Below are positions 16,920-23,451 of a DNA stretch of 56,132 nucleotides, in pieces. How positions within the stretch are numbered: the first letter of the stretch is position 1; every line of letters begins with the position of its first letter. A program made the translations under genes and the position numbers. Location of the stretch: IMG/VR virus record IMGVR_UViG_3300049491_000181, positions 1 through 56,132 of that record; one strand, given 5' to 3'. Below the pieces are notes generated by a model. That model had not been told where the DNA came from, made no database searches, and saw only the letters and a list, made by a program, of their open reading frames with translations. The stretch comes from a virus.

Positions 16920-16994
16920 TCACCCCCGCCCCCAACGATACGCAACGATCATCAACCACACGAAACAAGCAACCGCCCAGGTGATCGGGTTCAC
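16920..16994 (-). CDS. Possible 24-residue membrane peptide
   Basis: A GTG at 16994, overlapping the previous stop as GTGA, opens a 24-residue frame that is hydrophobic through most of its length and ends in GRG. It fills exactly the gap before dpdA and its 3' end provides the Gly-codon run that serves as the dpdA ribosome site. Real coding is uncertain. Confidence 0.35.
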   Translation of the reverse strand: MNPITWAVACFVWLMIVAYRWGRG

Positions 16995-17173
16995 GGCTTG
17001 ACCTTTCGCTTCACGTACTTCGCACCCTTGGCCGTCAGTTCAAGGCTGAAGATCGCCTTGACCTTGGCAGACGGTTCCTGCACCCGGTTGGGATATCGCG
17101 GGTTAGCGTACTCCGCGGCAATCTTGCCTTGATAGTCCGGGTGGAACGGGTGGCGCACATCGTAGTCGCTCAC
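16991..17173 (-). CDS. Small hypothetical protein in the deazaguanine operon
   Basis: 60 residues with a basic C-terminal end (KGAKYVKRKVKP). Starts within the stop of the upstream gene. No recognised domain; context suggests an accessory or unrelated small early protein. Confidence 0.6.
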   Translation of the reverse strand: MSDYDVRHPFHPDYQGKIAAEYANPRYPNRVQEPSAKVKAIFSLELTAKGAKYVKRKVKP

Positions 17174-17379
17174 ACCATACCCTTTTCAATGGCCAACCAT
17201 TCAGGAATGAACACGCTAGTCGTTCCGTAACCGGGGCTGTCGTCCGGCCCGTCGCACCAATCGCTTATCTGCGATTTCGGCAGCCACACCTCATCCTTAA
17301 CGCCGAAGTTGACCAGGATGGCCCGATCAGTGACACGCCGCACAACTACGGCAATTTCAATCTCCGCTGCTTGTTTCAT
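17170..17379 (-). CDS. Small hypothetical protein in the deazaguanine operon
   Basis: 69 residues. A beta-rich core (EIEIAVVVRRVTDRAILVNF, then VWLPKSQI) resembles small phage proteins with an OB- or SH3-like fold. Co-translated with the next gene (ATGA). Confidence 0.6.
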   Translation of the reverse strand: MKQAAEIEIAVVVRRVTDRAILVNFGVKDEVWLPKSQISDWCDGPDDSPGYGTTSVFIPEWLAIEKGMV

Positions 17380-17400
17380 ACCAACCGCCCCAGCGACGCA

Positions 17401-17775
17401 TCACCGACCAGGATCGACGGCGGGGCGGATCAGTTCGACACCGACCGGGCGCCACATGTGGAGGCAATAGTTGTGGTTGTTCACCCATTCGCTGCGGGGC
17501 GGGTGAAACTGGACGACGGTGTCATCGTCATCCCAGAAATGCGCTTTGATAAAGCACATCTCCTTCCATTCCGGTACGCGATGCGGCAAGCTTACACTAA
17601 CGTGCTCCCACTTCTGCGTATTGTCGGGCATTCCATCGCCATCACTGGCGATGACCTTGAACGGTGGCCCAGAGCCCGGGCGTCCAGGAATGAAAAAAGC
17701 ACCGTTGTTGCCATAGGTTGCATCACTCCCCATAGGCCCACTACGATGCCGGTATTGCTCTGGAACCCTGAACAT
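17401..17775 (-). CDS. Conserved phage protein, DUF7694-like
   Basis: 124 residues from the ATG at 17775, overlapping the FolE stop as TGATG. The stretch WEHVSVSLPHRVPEWKEM, then FIKAHFWDDDDTVVQFHPP and NNHNYCLHMWRP is typical of a conserved phage/prophage protein family that I believe is DUF7694. Family function is unknown. Its place within the modification operon is of interest. Confidence 0.7.
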   Translation of the reverse strand: MFRVPEQYRHRSGPMGSDATYGNNGAFFIPGRPGSGPPFKVIASDGDGMPDNTQKWEHVSVSLPHRVPEWKEMCFIKAHFWDDDDTVVQFHPPRSEWVNNHNYCLHMWRPVGVELIRPAVDPGR

Positions 17776-18509
17776 CACGCCTCCCGAATCAGACTGAAGA
17801 ATTCTGCCCGTGCCGCAGCGTCATCCTTGATGGCGCCTCGAACAACGCTAGTCGTCATGACCGAATCACCCGGCTCTTTGACGCCGCGCCATGTCATGCA
17901 CATGTGCGACGCCTTGACGACCACGGCCAGCCCTTTCGGGTTGGCGCGTTCCATGATGATGTCGGCGAGCTGGATGGTGGCCTCCTCTTGAATCTGCGGC
18001 CGGCTAAACACCCAGTCTACCAAACGGGCAAACTTCGACAAACCGATAACGCTGTCTTCGCCCGGTATCACACCAATCCAGGCACGACCGATGACTGGTG
18101 CCAGGTGGTGCGAACACAAGCTGCGGACCGTCAGCGGGCCGACCGTGTAAAGCTCATCCAGGCGCATCGCGTTGGGGAATGCGGTGATGTCCGGCTGCGG
18201 TTGAAACCGGCCCTTCATTACCTCCGTCACGTACATCTTTGCCACGCGCCGCGCAGTCCCGACCGTGTTGTGATCGTTGGGAACGTCAATGTAAAGCTCT
18301 TTCAGCAACCGCTGCACCGCCAGCGCGACACGCTGAATGTGTGCGTCGGTACCGATTCCGGTGTGATCGGGTAAGCCGTCCATCAGGTTGGAGTTGGCAC
18401 GCATGTCAACGCCGGCTTTTTTGAGCGTATCGAAGTGATACACCCAAGCAGTGTCGAAGGCCTCGGCACGTTCGAGACTATCGCGATCAACGATGTCATG
18501 ATCCATCAT
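17775..18509 (-). CDS. folE: GTP cyclohydrolase I
   Basis: 244 residues. Converts GTP to 7,8-dihydroneopterin triphosphate, the first step to preQ0. The zinc site is seen as LCSHHLAP (Cys132, His134, His135) and SHMCMTWRGV (Cys204). The GLSKFARLVDWVFSRPQIQE stretch (156-175) and the C-terminal block are typical. Length matches the family (about 220-250). The start overlaps the QueE stop (ATGATGA), and the stop overlaps the next gene, so all are translated together. Confidence 0.96.
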   Translation of the reverse strand: MMDHDIVDRDSLERAEAFDTAWVYHFDTLKKAGVDMRANSNLMDGLPDHTGIGTDAHIQRVALAVQRLLKELYIDVPNDHNTVGTARRVAKMYVTEVMKGRFQPQPDITAFPNAMRLDELYTVGPLTVRSLCSHHLAPVIGRAWIGVIPGEDSVIGLSKFARLVDWVFSRPQIQEEATIQLADIIMERANPKGLAVVVKASHMCMTWRGVKEPGDSVMTTSVVRGAIKDDAAARAEFFSLIREA

Positions 18510-19315
18510 TCAACTCCAGCAAAGAGGTGTGTCTGTAGTGACAGCCAGTACAGCCCGGGGTGATCCATCACGATGCGGGCTGCGTGGTTGTAATTCGAGC
18601 GCGTTCGCACGGGGTCGATGAGGGTGTCGTCCCAGATGTTCGCCACCTCACCGGGGCGCAGTTGGCGCCGGTAGACCGCCATGCCTGAAACGTAGGTGTC
18701 GAGGGCCGGCAGGTGTTCGTGCGCCCTGACCGGGCCGGGTTGGTGGTAGTTGCTGTGCGGGTTGTCTTCGACCACGTATTTCAAGCACAGCACCTCGGCC
18801 AGTTCGTGCCAATGGGCCGGAATCGCCCGGTACTTACCTAGCGTCGCCGGCACCTTGGGGCTGACGACAACCCGAATGGCCTTGTTCGGATGGGTCAGGA
18901 TATCGCGCGTAACGCCGTCTTTGAGCAGAAGTCCGTTTGTCTCGAATTGCCAAGCGAGGTCGGTGGCGTCGGCCATCATCGCACTCATGACCTCCCATTG
19001 CAGCAACGGCTCGCCGCCCGTGACAACGACCAGCACGCTGCCGTTCAACTTCTCACGTATCTCCGCCAGCACAACCTCGACACGCATCACCCGGCCGCCG
19101 TCGAAATCGAAATAGGTGTCGCACCACGGGCAATCCTCTTTGGCCCCGATGTTGCACCCGGCCAGCCGCAGGAACACGCAGCCCCCACCGGCAAGCGGTC
19201 CTTCGCCCTGAATTGTGGCGAAGATGGAGGTCACCAGCAGCTGACCGTTGCCGGCCAGTTCCCGATAATTGGCCACGCTGATGTTGCGGTCACGGTTTAG
19301 AACAATGGGGATCAC
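18506..19315 (-). CDS. queE: 7-carboxy-7-deazaguanine synthase (radical SAM)
   Basis: 269 residues from GTG at 19315, which overlaps the QueD stop (GTGA) and has GGGTGG upstream; a GTG at 19324 is also in frame. QueE converts 6-carboxytetrahydropterin to 7-carboxy-7-deazaguanine. It has TIQGEGPLAGGG near residues 35-46, an iron-sulfur motif C-x7-C-PW-C (about Cys54, 62, 65), and TGGEPLLQ (99-106). The CX7CX2C spacing is wider than the classical radical SAM CX3CX2C but is within what is known for QueE. About 30 residues longer than bacterial QueE. Confidence 0.93.
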   Translation of the reverse strand: MIPIVLNRDRNISVANYRELAGNGQLLVTSIFATIQGEGPLAGGGCVFLRLAGCNIGAKEDCPWCDTYFDFDGGRVMRVEVVLAEIREKLNGSVLVVVTGGEPLLQWEVMSAMMADATDLAWQFETNGLLLKDGVTRDILTHPNKAIRVVVSPKVPATLGKYRAIPAHWHELAEVLCLKYVVEDNPHSNYHQPGPVRAHEHLPALDTYVSGMAVYRRQLRPGEVANIWDDTLIDPVRTRSNYNHAARIVMDHPGLYWLSLQTHLFAGVE

Positions 19316-19800
19316 GGCAACCACCCATGAAACCCGGCGTCAGGGTTGGTGTAGATCGCTGAATTCTTGTCATTCTCCCGGGCTTCGACCGACACCACCC
19401 AGCACCGGCCTTTCGTGCGCTGGCGCAATTCTGCGTCAGTGTACGAACAGACAGTAAGCGCAGTCCCCTCCATCCCGACACCGTTCGGCATCAACCGAAT
19501 TGCACAGGCGCCTCCCGCCTGAAGCTGCTCGAATAGGTGGAGCTTCGGGTCGTCCGGCATCAGCAGCAGAGTATGGTCAAACATGTACGCCAACCAGTCC
19601 TTCAACCAACCCAGCTGCCCGAAGTCCACGGCGAAGCCGCAGGCATCCAGGGTCTGCGCCCCGAAAATGAAGTGAAAGCTGCGAGAGTACCCATGCACCA
19701 GGGCGCAATTGCCCGTGTGCCGGTGCTGGCGATGGGCGCACGGGTAGTTGCTGAACGTCTTGGTGCTGTGAAATGGCGCACCGGGGGCTTCGTTTGTCAT
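19312..19800 (-). CDS. queD: 6-carboxytetrahydropterin synthase (QueD-like)
   Basis: 162 residues. QueD turns dihydroneopterin triphosphate into 6-carboxy-tetrahydropterin. Family features are CAHRQH (21-26), NCALVHGYS (31-39), FHFIFGAQTLDACGFAVDFG (42-61) and MFDHTLLL (73-80). The usual zinc motif HGH reads HGY here (His36, Tyr38), so one canonical zinc ligand is replaced. Active-site Asp-His and the VDFG strand are kept. Position in the folE-queE-queC cluster supports the role, though the ligand change makes activity worth testing. Confidence 0.88.
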   Translation of the reverse strand: MTNEAPGAPFHSTKTFSNYPCAHRQHRHTGNCALVHGYSRSFHFIFGAQTLDACGFAVDFGQLGWLKDWLAYMFDHTLLLMPDDPKLHLFEQLQAGGACAIRLMPNGVGMEGTALTVCSYTDAELRQRTKGRCWVVSVEARENDKNSAIYTNPDAGFHGWLP

Positions 19801-19823
19801 GGCGTGTAGGGTAGTGAGGGTGG

Positions 19824-19841
19824 CAGGCCGTTTGCGGCCTG
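19824..19841 (-). terminator. Hairpin between queD and upstream small gene
   Basis: A 7-base perfect inverted repeat (CAGGCCG/CGGCCTG) with a 4-base loop lies in the 50-base gap upstream of queD. There is no U-tract, so it may be an RNA stability or attenuation hairpin rather than a full terminator. Confidence 0.4.
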
Positions 19842-19850
19842 TGGCGCGAT

Positions 19851-20045
19851 CTAGACCCGTTCCCGCGGTATCCAGACGCCGTAGCGGTAATAACCGGTTT
19901 CACCCCGGGCGGTGAAGATCAGCGTTTGACCACCGGAACCGGACTCAAGCCGGATCATCTTGCCGGCATACGGGCCACCGGACGCCTTCCAGGTTTCAAA
20001 CTTCACCGGGTCGCGGGACTTGCTGAAAAGGTGTTGCGTGTTCAT
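19851..20045 (-). CDS. Small hypothetical protein between queC and queD
   Basis: 64 residues, beta-rich and basic (TLIFTARGETGYYRYGVWIP). Its ATG overlaps the queC stop (ATGA). Unknown function; the coupling places it with the modification genes. Confidence 0.6.
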   Translation of the reverse strand: MNTQHLFSKSRDPVKFETWKASGGPYAGKMIRLESGSGGQTLIFTARGETGYYRYGVWIPRERV

Positions 20046-20758
20046 GACCGCCCCCGGACCACCAACGGGTCATCCTGACCGGCCACCTTGAAACCCTCGG
20101 CCCGTAGCACGCACGCGTGACACTTGCCGCACGGCGGGAATTCCCCGGCGTAGCAGGTGTGCGTGTGGGCCATCGCCTCGGCGCCTTTGGGGTATGACAT
20201 GGCCGTCGATACCGTCTGCGCCTTTGTCAGTTGCAGTAGCGGCGTGATGATCTTCACTGCATCATCGCCGTAACGTTGGAGGCCCAACGCAACGTTAATC
20301 ATGTCCTGCATGGCGTCGATGAAGTCCGGCGTGCAGTCTGGATAATTGGCGTTATCCATCGCACAAACCCCAGTGATGATGTTGCGTGTGCCCCGGTGAA
20401 GGGCGTAGTTCGCAGCGATGGTCAGAAAGAACGGGTTGCGCAGAGGTACAAAGGTCAGTTCAACCCTTGCGCCGATTACCGCCTCCATAGAAGCGTGATC
20501 GGTGTAAGTCTCCAGCGGTGTGGCCGGATCGGTCAGCGGTGAGGTGCTGCGAAGCAGTCCAGCACATTCGACAATCTCATGGGAATCGACACCAACGATC
20601 CCGGCCACCGCAATGGCGGCATTCAACTCCGCCCGATGTCGCTGCCCGTAATCGAACGTGACCGCATGAACGGTCTTGTAAAGTTCCCGTGCCATGAGGA
20701 GGCAGGTTGTCGAGTCCTGCCCGCCCGATAGGACGACCATACAACTGTCAGTGTTCAT
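20042..20758 (-). CDS. queC: 7-cyano-7-deazaguanine (preQ0) synthase
   Basis: 238 residues. QueC uses ATP and ammonia to turn 7-carboxy-7-deazaguanine into preQ0. The PP-loop ATPase motif is LSGGQDSTTC (10-19). The zinc site is Cys202, Cys210, Cys213, Cys216 within CYAGEFPPCGKCHACVLR. Other family parts are FDYGQRHRAEL (35-45) and VPLRNPFFLTIAANYA (104-119). It stands alone, without the glutaminase-like domain of the Gat-QueC proteins that make archaeosine-type DNA, so the expected product is preQ0. It is the first gene of the operon, downstream of a 240-base gap. Confidence 0.96.
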   Translation of the reverse strand: MNTDSCMVVLSGGQDSTTCLLMARELYKTVHAVTFDYGQRHRAELNAAIAVAGIVGVDSHEIVECAGLLRSTSPLTDPATPLETYTDHASMEAVIGARVELTFVPLRNPFFLTIAANYALHRGTRNIITGVCAMDNANYPDCTPDFIDAMQDMINVALGLQRYGDDAVKIITPLLQLTKAQTVSTAMSYPKGAEAMAHTHTCYAGEFPPCGKCHACVLRAEGFKVAGQDDPLVVRGRS

Positions 20759-20998
20759 TCTTAGCCCTTTCCAGTGGTGGCCGGGTCAATTGGGGGTGAT
20801 ATGCCCCCGCGGAATTAGTCCCCGCTACTCTCTCGGGGTGGTCAAGCCGTTCCATTGCCTTTTGGCTCCAGGCTTTCTCGTGCCGCAATTACCGCCATAC
20901 AACTTGCGCCGGCGTCCTCCAGGGGTGTGGGCTTGTGCCGGAATCGTGCCGGATTAAGGGGCGGTTTGACCACCCCAAACCCCAACGATGAATGCCGA
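20759..20998 (-). promoter_or_regulatory. Gap upstream of queC with paired inverted elements
   Basis: 240 bases with no convincing gene. A 14-base element GGGGTGGTCAA(G/A)CC occurs at 20835-20848 and, inverted with one mismatch, at 20963-20976. Short GC hairpins (GGGGG/CCCCC at about 20792-20808; CCCCG/CGGGG at about 20821-20839) lie closer to queC. The region is a good place for a promoter and operator, but I see no clean -35/-10 pair. Confidence 0.4.
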
Positions 20999-21649
20999 TC
21001 AGTTCGCCGCCTTGGCCTTCGAGCCCTTGGCACGGCTCGCCTTGGCCGCCGCTTTCTTCGCCACCGCAGCCTGCGCCGGGCGGGTGAAGGTCACGCCGTT
21101 GAGCTTCGCCCAATGACCGGCTTGGGTGGTCACGGTCGCCTCGCTCAGACCCTTGGCGACCATGGCCTCGATCAGTTCCTTGCGGCTGACCTTGCCGGCC
21201 TTGATCTGCTCCAGTTTCTTGTCCAGGAAAACATGAACTTGCGCCACCGGGCCGTCAGGCTTGCGGAACGTGGCTTGTGCGGTCGTCGTTGCCATGATGA
21301 GATTCTCCACTGGTTGAGGTTGCGCAGCTCCGTCTGCCGGGGCATTTGGATACTGTGCCCGGAGTATAGCCGCAAGCACGACTTTTGCCCTGCCTGAAAT
21401 CGGAATCATTCTCATAGCAGCCAGCGTGCGGGTGTACCGCTTGGCGAAGTCGAATTGCGAGAGTGTTGACTTCACCCGGTAGTATTCCCGGTCGAATTCC
21501 GCATTGGTCATGTGCAGGCACGCCAACTCACCGCCTTGGACGCCCAGAAAGTGCGTGACCTTGGGGCCGAGCGAGTAAATGCAAATGATGTTGCTATTGT
21601 AGTTTGCCCGGATCGGGTAAACGATGTCAGCAGCTGCGGCGTTGGTCAT
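20999..21649 (-). CDS. Two-part protein with Lys/Ala-rich histone-like tail
   Basis: 216 residues from the ATG at 21649 (GTG at 21655 also possible). Residues about 1-100 form an N-terminal domain of unknown type. From an internal Met (MATTTAQATF, about 119) there is a helical domain with a KKLEQIKAGKVSRKELIEAM stretch, and the last 25 residues are Lys/Ala-rich (AAVAKKAAAKASRAKGSKAK). The tail suggests DNA binding in the manner of H1-like proteins. The second part might also be made alone from the internal start. No known family recognised. Confidence 0.6.
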   Translation of the reverse strand: MTNAAAADIVYPIRANYNSNIICIYSLGPKVTHFLGVQGGELACLHMTNAEFDREYYRVKSTLSQFDFAKRYTRTLAAMRMIPISGRAKVVLAAILRAQYPNAPADGAAQPQPVENLIMATTTAQATFRKPDGPVAQVHVFLDKKLEQIKAGKVSRKELIEAMVAKGLSEATVTTQAGHWAKLNGVTFTRPAQAAVAKKAAAKASRAKGSKAKAAN

Positions 21650-21651
21650 GA

Positions 21652-21984
21652 TCACGACTCCAGGTCAGCGAACAGGTATGGTTCCCACTTGTCAACGTGG
21701 GCGCGGGCTTCAGGGTTGAGGGATGAACGTTTGGCGGCAAACACGAACACGCCCCGGCGCTCGAAGTAGTCCTCGCCCATGTTGATTTGCACGGTGCGGG
21801 CCAGCGTGTTGCAGGCGTGTTCAACGCAGCCGGCGCCGTGCCAGGCGGTCTGCCCATCACGATCCAGCGTTGCGTTGAAGATGAACCGGTCACCTTGAAT
21901 GTGCAGGTCGCCCCAGGCGTAGTCGCTTGAGTGCTCCAACCGGATGGCGCAGCCGGTGATGATGCATTTGGTGCGGGTGTTCAT
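21652..21984 (-). CDS. Small hypothetical early protein
   Basis: 110 residues, mixed alpha/beta, with several cysteines but no clear zinc spacing. ATG overlaps the stop of the preceding gene (base 21984 shared). Unknown function. Confidence 0.6.
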   Translation of the reverse strand: MNTRTKCIITGCAIRLEHSSDYAWGDLHIQGDRFIFNATLDRDGQTAWHGAGCVEHACNTLARTVQINMGEDYFERRGVFVFAAKRSSLNPEARAHVDKWEPYLFADLES

Positions 21985-22199
21985 CAGTCGCCCCTCAAAG
22001 CCATCTTGAGGGCTGCGATTTCGGCCCGCTCGGCCTTGACGATAGACCGGCCCAGGTCACCGGCCCCGCCGATCTTGCGGTGGTGTTCAAGTTGGGCCTT
22101 GAGCGCGAATTGTGAACATTCCAGGCGCCGGGCCAGTTCGGCGGGCATGAATTGCGTTTTGTAGAACTCTGACCGGACGTAGGTCGAAACGGTTTTCAT
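21984..22199 (-). CDS. Small helical hypothetical protein
   Basis: 71 residues. The LARRLECSQFALKAQLEHHR segment could form a helix-turn-helix, so weak DNA-binding potential. First gene after the promoter at 22234-22263; leader contains CCAGAAAGACAG before the ATG. Confidence 0.6.
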   Translation of the reverse strand: MKTVSTYVRSEFYKTQFMPAELARRLECSQFALKAQLEHHRKIGGAGDLGRSIVKAERAEIAALKMALRGD

Positions 22200-22233
22200 G
22201 ATCTGTCTTTCTGGGGTTGGTTACTGTGAACAC

Positions 22234-22300
22234 AGTGTAAGGGCAAAGTGCGTAGCAGGTCAAGCGTTTGCTACGCACTTCAAACCCGCATAGGGTTCAG
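22234..22300 (-). promoter_or_regulatory. Palindromic promoter cassette, copy 1
   Basis: Minus strand: -35 TTGACC (22258-22263), 18-base spacer, -10 TACACT (22234-22239). A perfect 12-base inverted repeat AAGTGCGTAGCA/TGCTACGCACTT (22246-22257 and 22269-22280, 11-base loop) brackets the -35. Just upstream an AACCC/GGGTT hairpin ends the previous gene. Bases 22271-22300 are repeated exactly at 23403-23432. Confidence 0.65.
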
Positions 22301-22509
22301 TCCTCCAGTTGTTCCTTCAAATCGGCGATGGCCGCCGCGGCCGTTGGCCCCCAACCGGTCGGCGGGGATTCTTCGTACATGTCAGCAACCAGGGTCGCCC
22401 GGTAATCGTACTTGCGGCACGGGACGGGCGGATAGACGAAATCGACATCGAACGACGCCGGATCGTTCAGGTCGATATCGGCGGTGTAGGTGACATTGAC
22501 TGCATTCAT
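22297..22509 (-). CDS. Small acidic hypothetical protein
   Basis: 70 residues, acidic, beta-rich at the N-terminus with a C-terminal AAAAIADLKEQLED helix. This PTAxAAIxxL tail is common in small phage proteins of unknown role. Ribosome leader CTGAGAAAGCAAG. Confidence 0.6.
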   Translation of the reverse strand: MNAVNVTYTADIDLNDPASFDVDFVYPPVPCRKYDYRATLVADMYEESPPTGWGPTAAAAIADLKEQLED

Positions 22510-22521
22510 GATCTTGCTTTC

Positions 22522-22716
22522 TCAGTTGATGGAATGCGCCCAGGCAAAAGCGCGTTGCTTGGCGTTCTCCCCGGCGAAAGTCATTTCGGTCACGGCCACT
22601 TCGTCGCCGGTGTCGTCATGGTCTTCCATGTCCAGCTGAAGGACGGTCCAGCGGTAGCCGTTGAAGTTGACCAAGACCCGAAAATTGCTCGGGGTGATGA
22701 TGTGTGCGATTGCCAT
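22522..22716 (-). CDS. Small hypothetical protein
   Basis: 64 residues from the ATG at 22716, preceded by the shared leader CAGAAAGGCAGAACATC. Likely an alpha/beta fold with a hydrophobic core. No motif recognised. Confidence 0.6.
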   Translation of the reverse strand: MAIAHIITPSNFRVLVNFNGYRWTVLQLDMEDHDDTGDEVAVTEMTFAGENAKQRAFAWAHSIN

Positions 22717-22746
22717 GATGTTCTGCCTTTCTGTTGGTGTGCCACC

Positions 22747-22775
22747 AGTGTACTGCGTTGCTACGCAGCACACAA
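22747..22775 (-). promoter_or_regulatory. Palindromic promoter, copy 2
   Basis: Minus strand: -35 TTGTGT (22770-22775), 17-base spacer, -10 TACACT (22747-22752). The spacer contains the inverted repeat CTGCGT/ACGCAG. Drives the small gene starting at 22716. Confidence 0.6.
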
Positions 22776-22789
22776 GCGCGCAATTGCTA

Positions 22790-22875
22790 CTCAAAACCCG
22801 CATGCGGGTTTGGTGCGGCGCCTAGAACTTGCCGGCGCAGATCGGGCCCGCATGCGGGTTTGGCGCGGCGCCTAG
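22790..22875 (-). terminator. Tandem duplicated terminator-like cassettes
   Basis: Two near-identical 29-base units (22797-22825 and 22847-22875, one mismatch) each contain a stop TAG on the minus strand, a GCGCCGC spacer and an AAACCCGCATGCGGG palindrome; the downstream unit is followed by TTTT on the minus strand. The 25 bases at 22790-22814 recur exactly at 25904-25928. Between the units about 20 bases look like the end of a deleted gene. Confidence 0.5.
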
Positions 22876-23165
22876 GTCTCGTACATCCTGAACTTGATGG
22901 TGTGCCCCGGGATCGTTGCCGTGGCGATCACAATGGTCGGCGTCCCGTCTTCGTGCGGTGGTGCCTGTTCCGACAACTCCCCCAGGGGGTTCGGGATGCT
23001 CCATGTGATTTCCCACGGTGCCACGATCCTGCCGACGATCACCGACACCACCCGGGCGGTCAACGGGTGCGGGCGTTCGATGGGGGCTCCGTCTTCGTCA
23101 GACGGAAAGATCACATCCGCCTCGAAACAGGTGAGCGGAGTTGCGTTGTAATGCACGGCGGTCAT
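22872..23165 (-). CDS. Small hypothetical protein
   Basis: 97 residues from the ATG at 23165, overlapping the previous stop (ATGA). Beta-rich with a VVSVIVGRIVAPWEITWSIP core. Ends in the duplicated terminator cassette. Function unknown. Confidence 0.6.
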   Translation of the reverse strand: MTAVHYNATPLTCFEADVIFPSDEDGAPIERPHPLTARVVSVIVGRIVAPWEITWSIPNPLGELSEQAPPHEDGTPTIVIATATIPGHTIKFRMYET

Positions 23166-23335
23166 TGTGCCGCCTTTGCAACTTCGTAGGCTTCTTCGGC
23201 CGCGTCGCGTTCGGCGCACAGTGCGTCGAATTCGGTGAGCGACACGGACGGGTCGCACTTCCCGTCGCGGACGGCGTAATTGGCCTCTTTGTAGCGGTCA
23301 AATGCGATGGCGAGGGTTAGTTCGGACTGGGTCAT
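23162..23335 (-). CDS. Small helical hypothetical protein
   Basis: 57 residues from the ATG at 23335, preceded by CAGAAAGGCAGAACATC. Helical, acidic. Unknown function. Confidence 0.6.
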   Translation of the reverse strand: MTQSELTLAIAFDRYKEANYAVRDGKCDPSVSLTEFDALCAERDAAEEAYEVAKAAQ

Positions 23336-23365
23336 GATGTTCTGCCTTTCTGTTGGTGTGACACC

Positions 23366-23450
23366 AGTGTAAACGCAAAGTGCGTAGGACCGCAAGCAAT
23401 TCCTACGCACTTCAAACCCGCATAGGGTTCAGGGGCCGAAGCCCCTTGCG
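23366..23450 (-). promoter_or_regulatory. Palindromic promoter cassette, copy 3, with upstream hairpins
   Basis: Minus strand: -35 TTGCGG (23390-23395), 18-base spacer, -10 TACACT (23366-23371). The 12-base inverted repeat AAGTGCGTAGGA/TCCTACGCACTT (23378-23389, 23401-23412) has the same 11-base loop as copy 1, with a paired C-to-G change in both arms. A GGGGC-TTCG-GCCCC hairpin (23431-23446) ends the upstream DUF932 gene. Confidence 0.65.
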
Positions 23451-23451
23451 G

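Noticed and set aside
20842-21033. 63-residue minus-strand frame upstream of queC
   Set aside because: It overlaps the end of the Lys-rich gene, has no ribosome site and an Arg/Pro-rich sequence; more likely non-coding.
22246-23412. CRISPR array
   Set aside because: The repeats are palindromic promoter cassettes with irregular distances and genes between them, not regular repeats with unique spacers.
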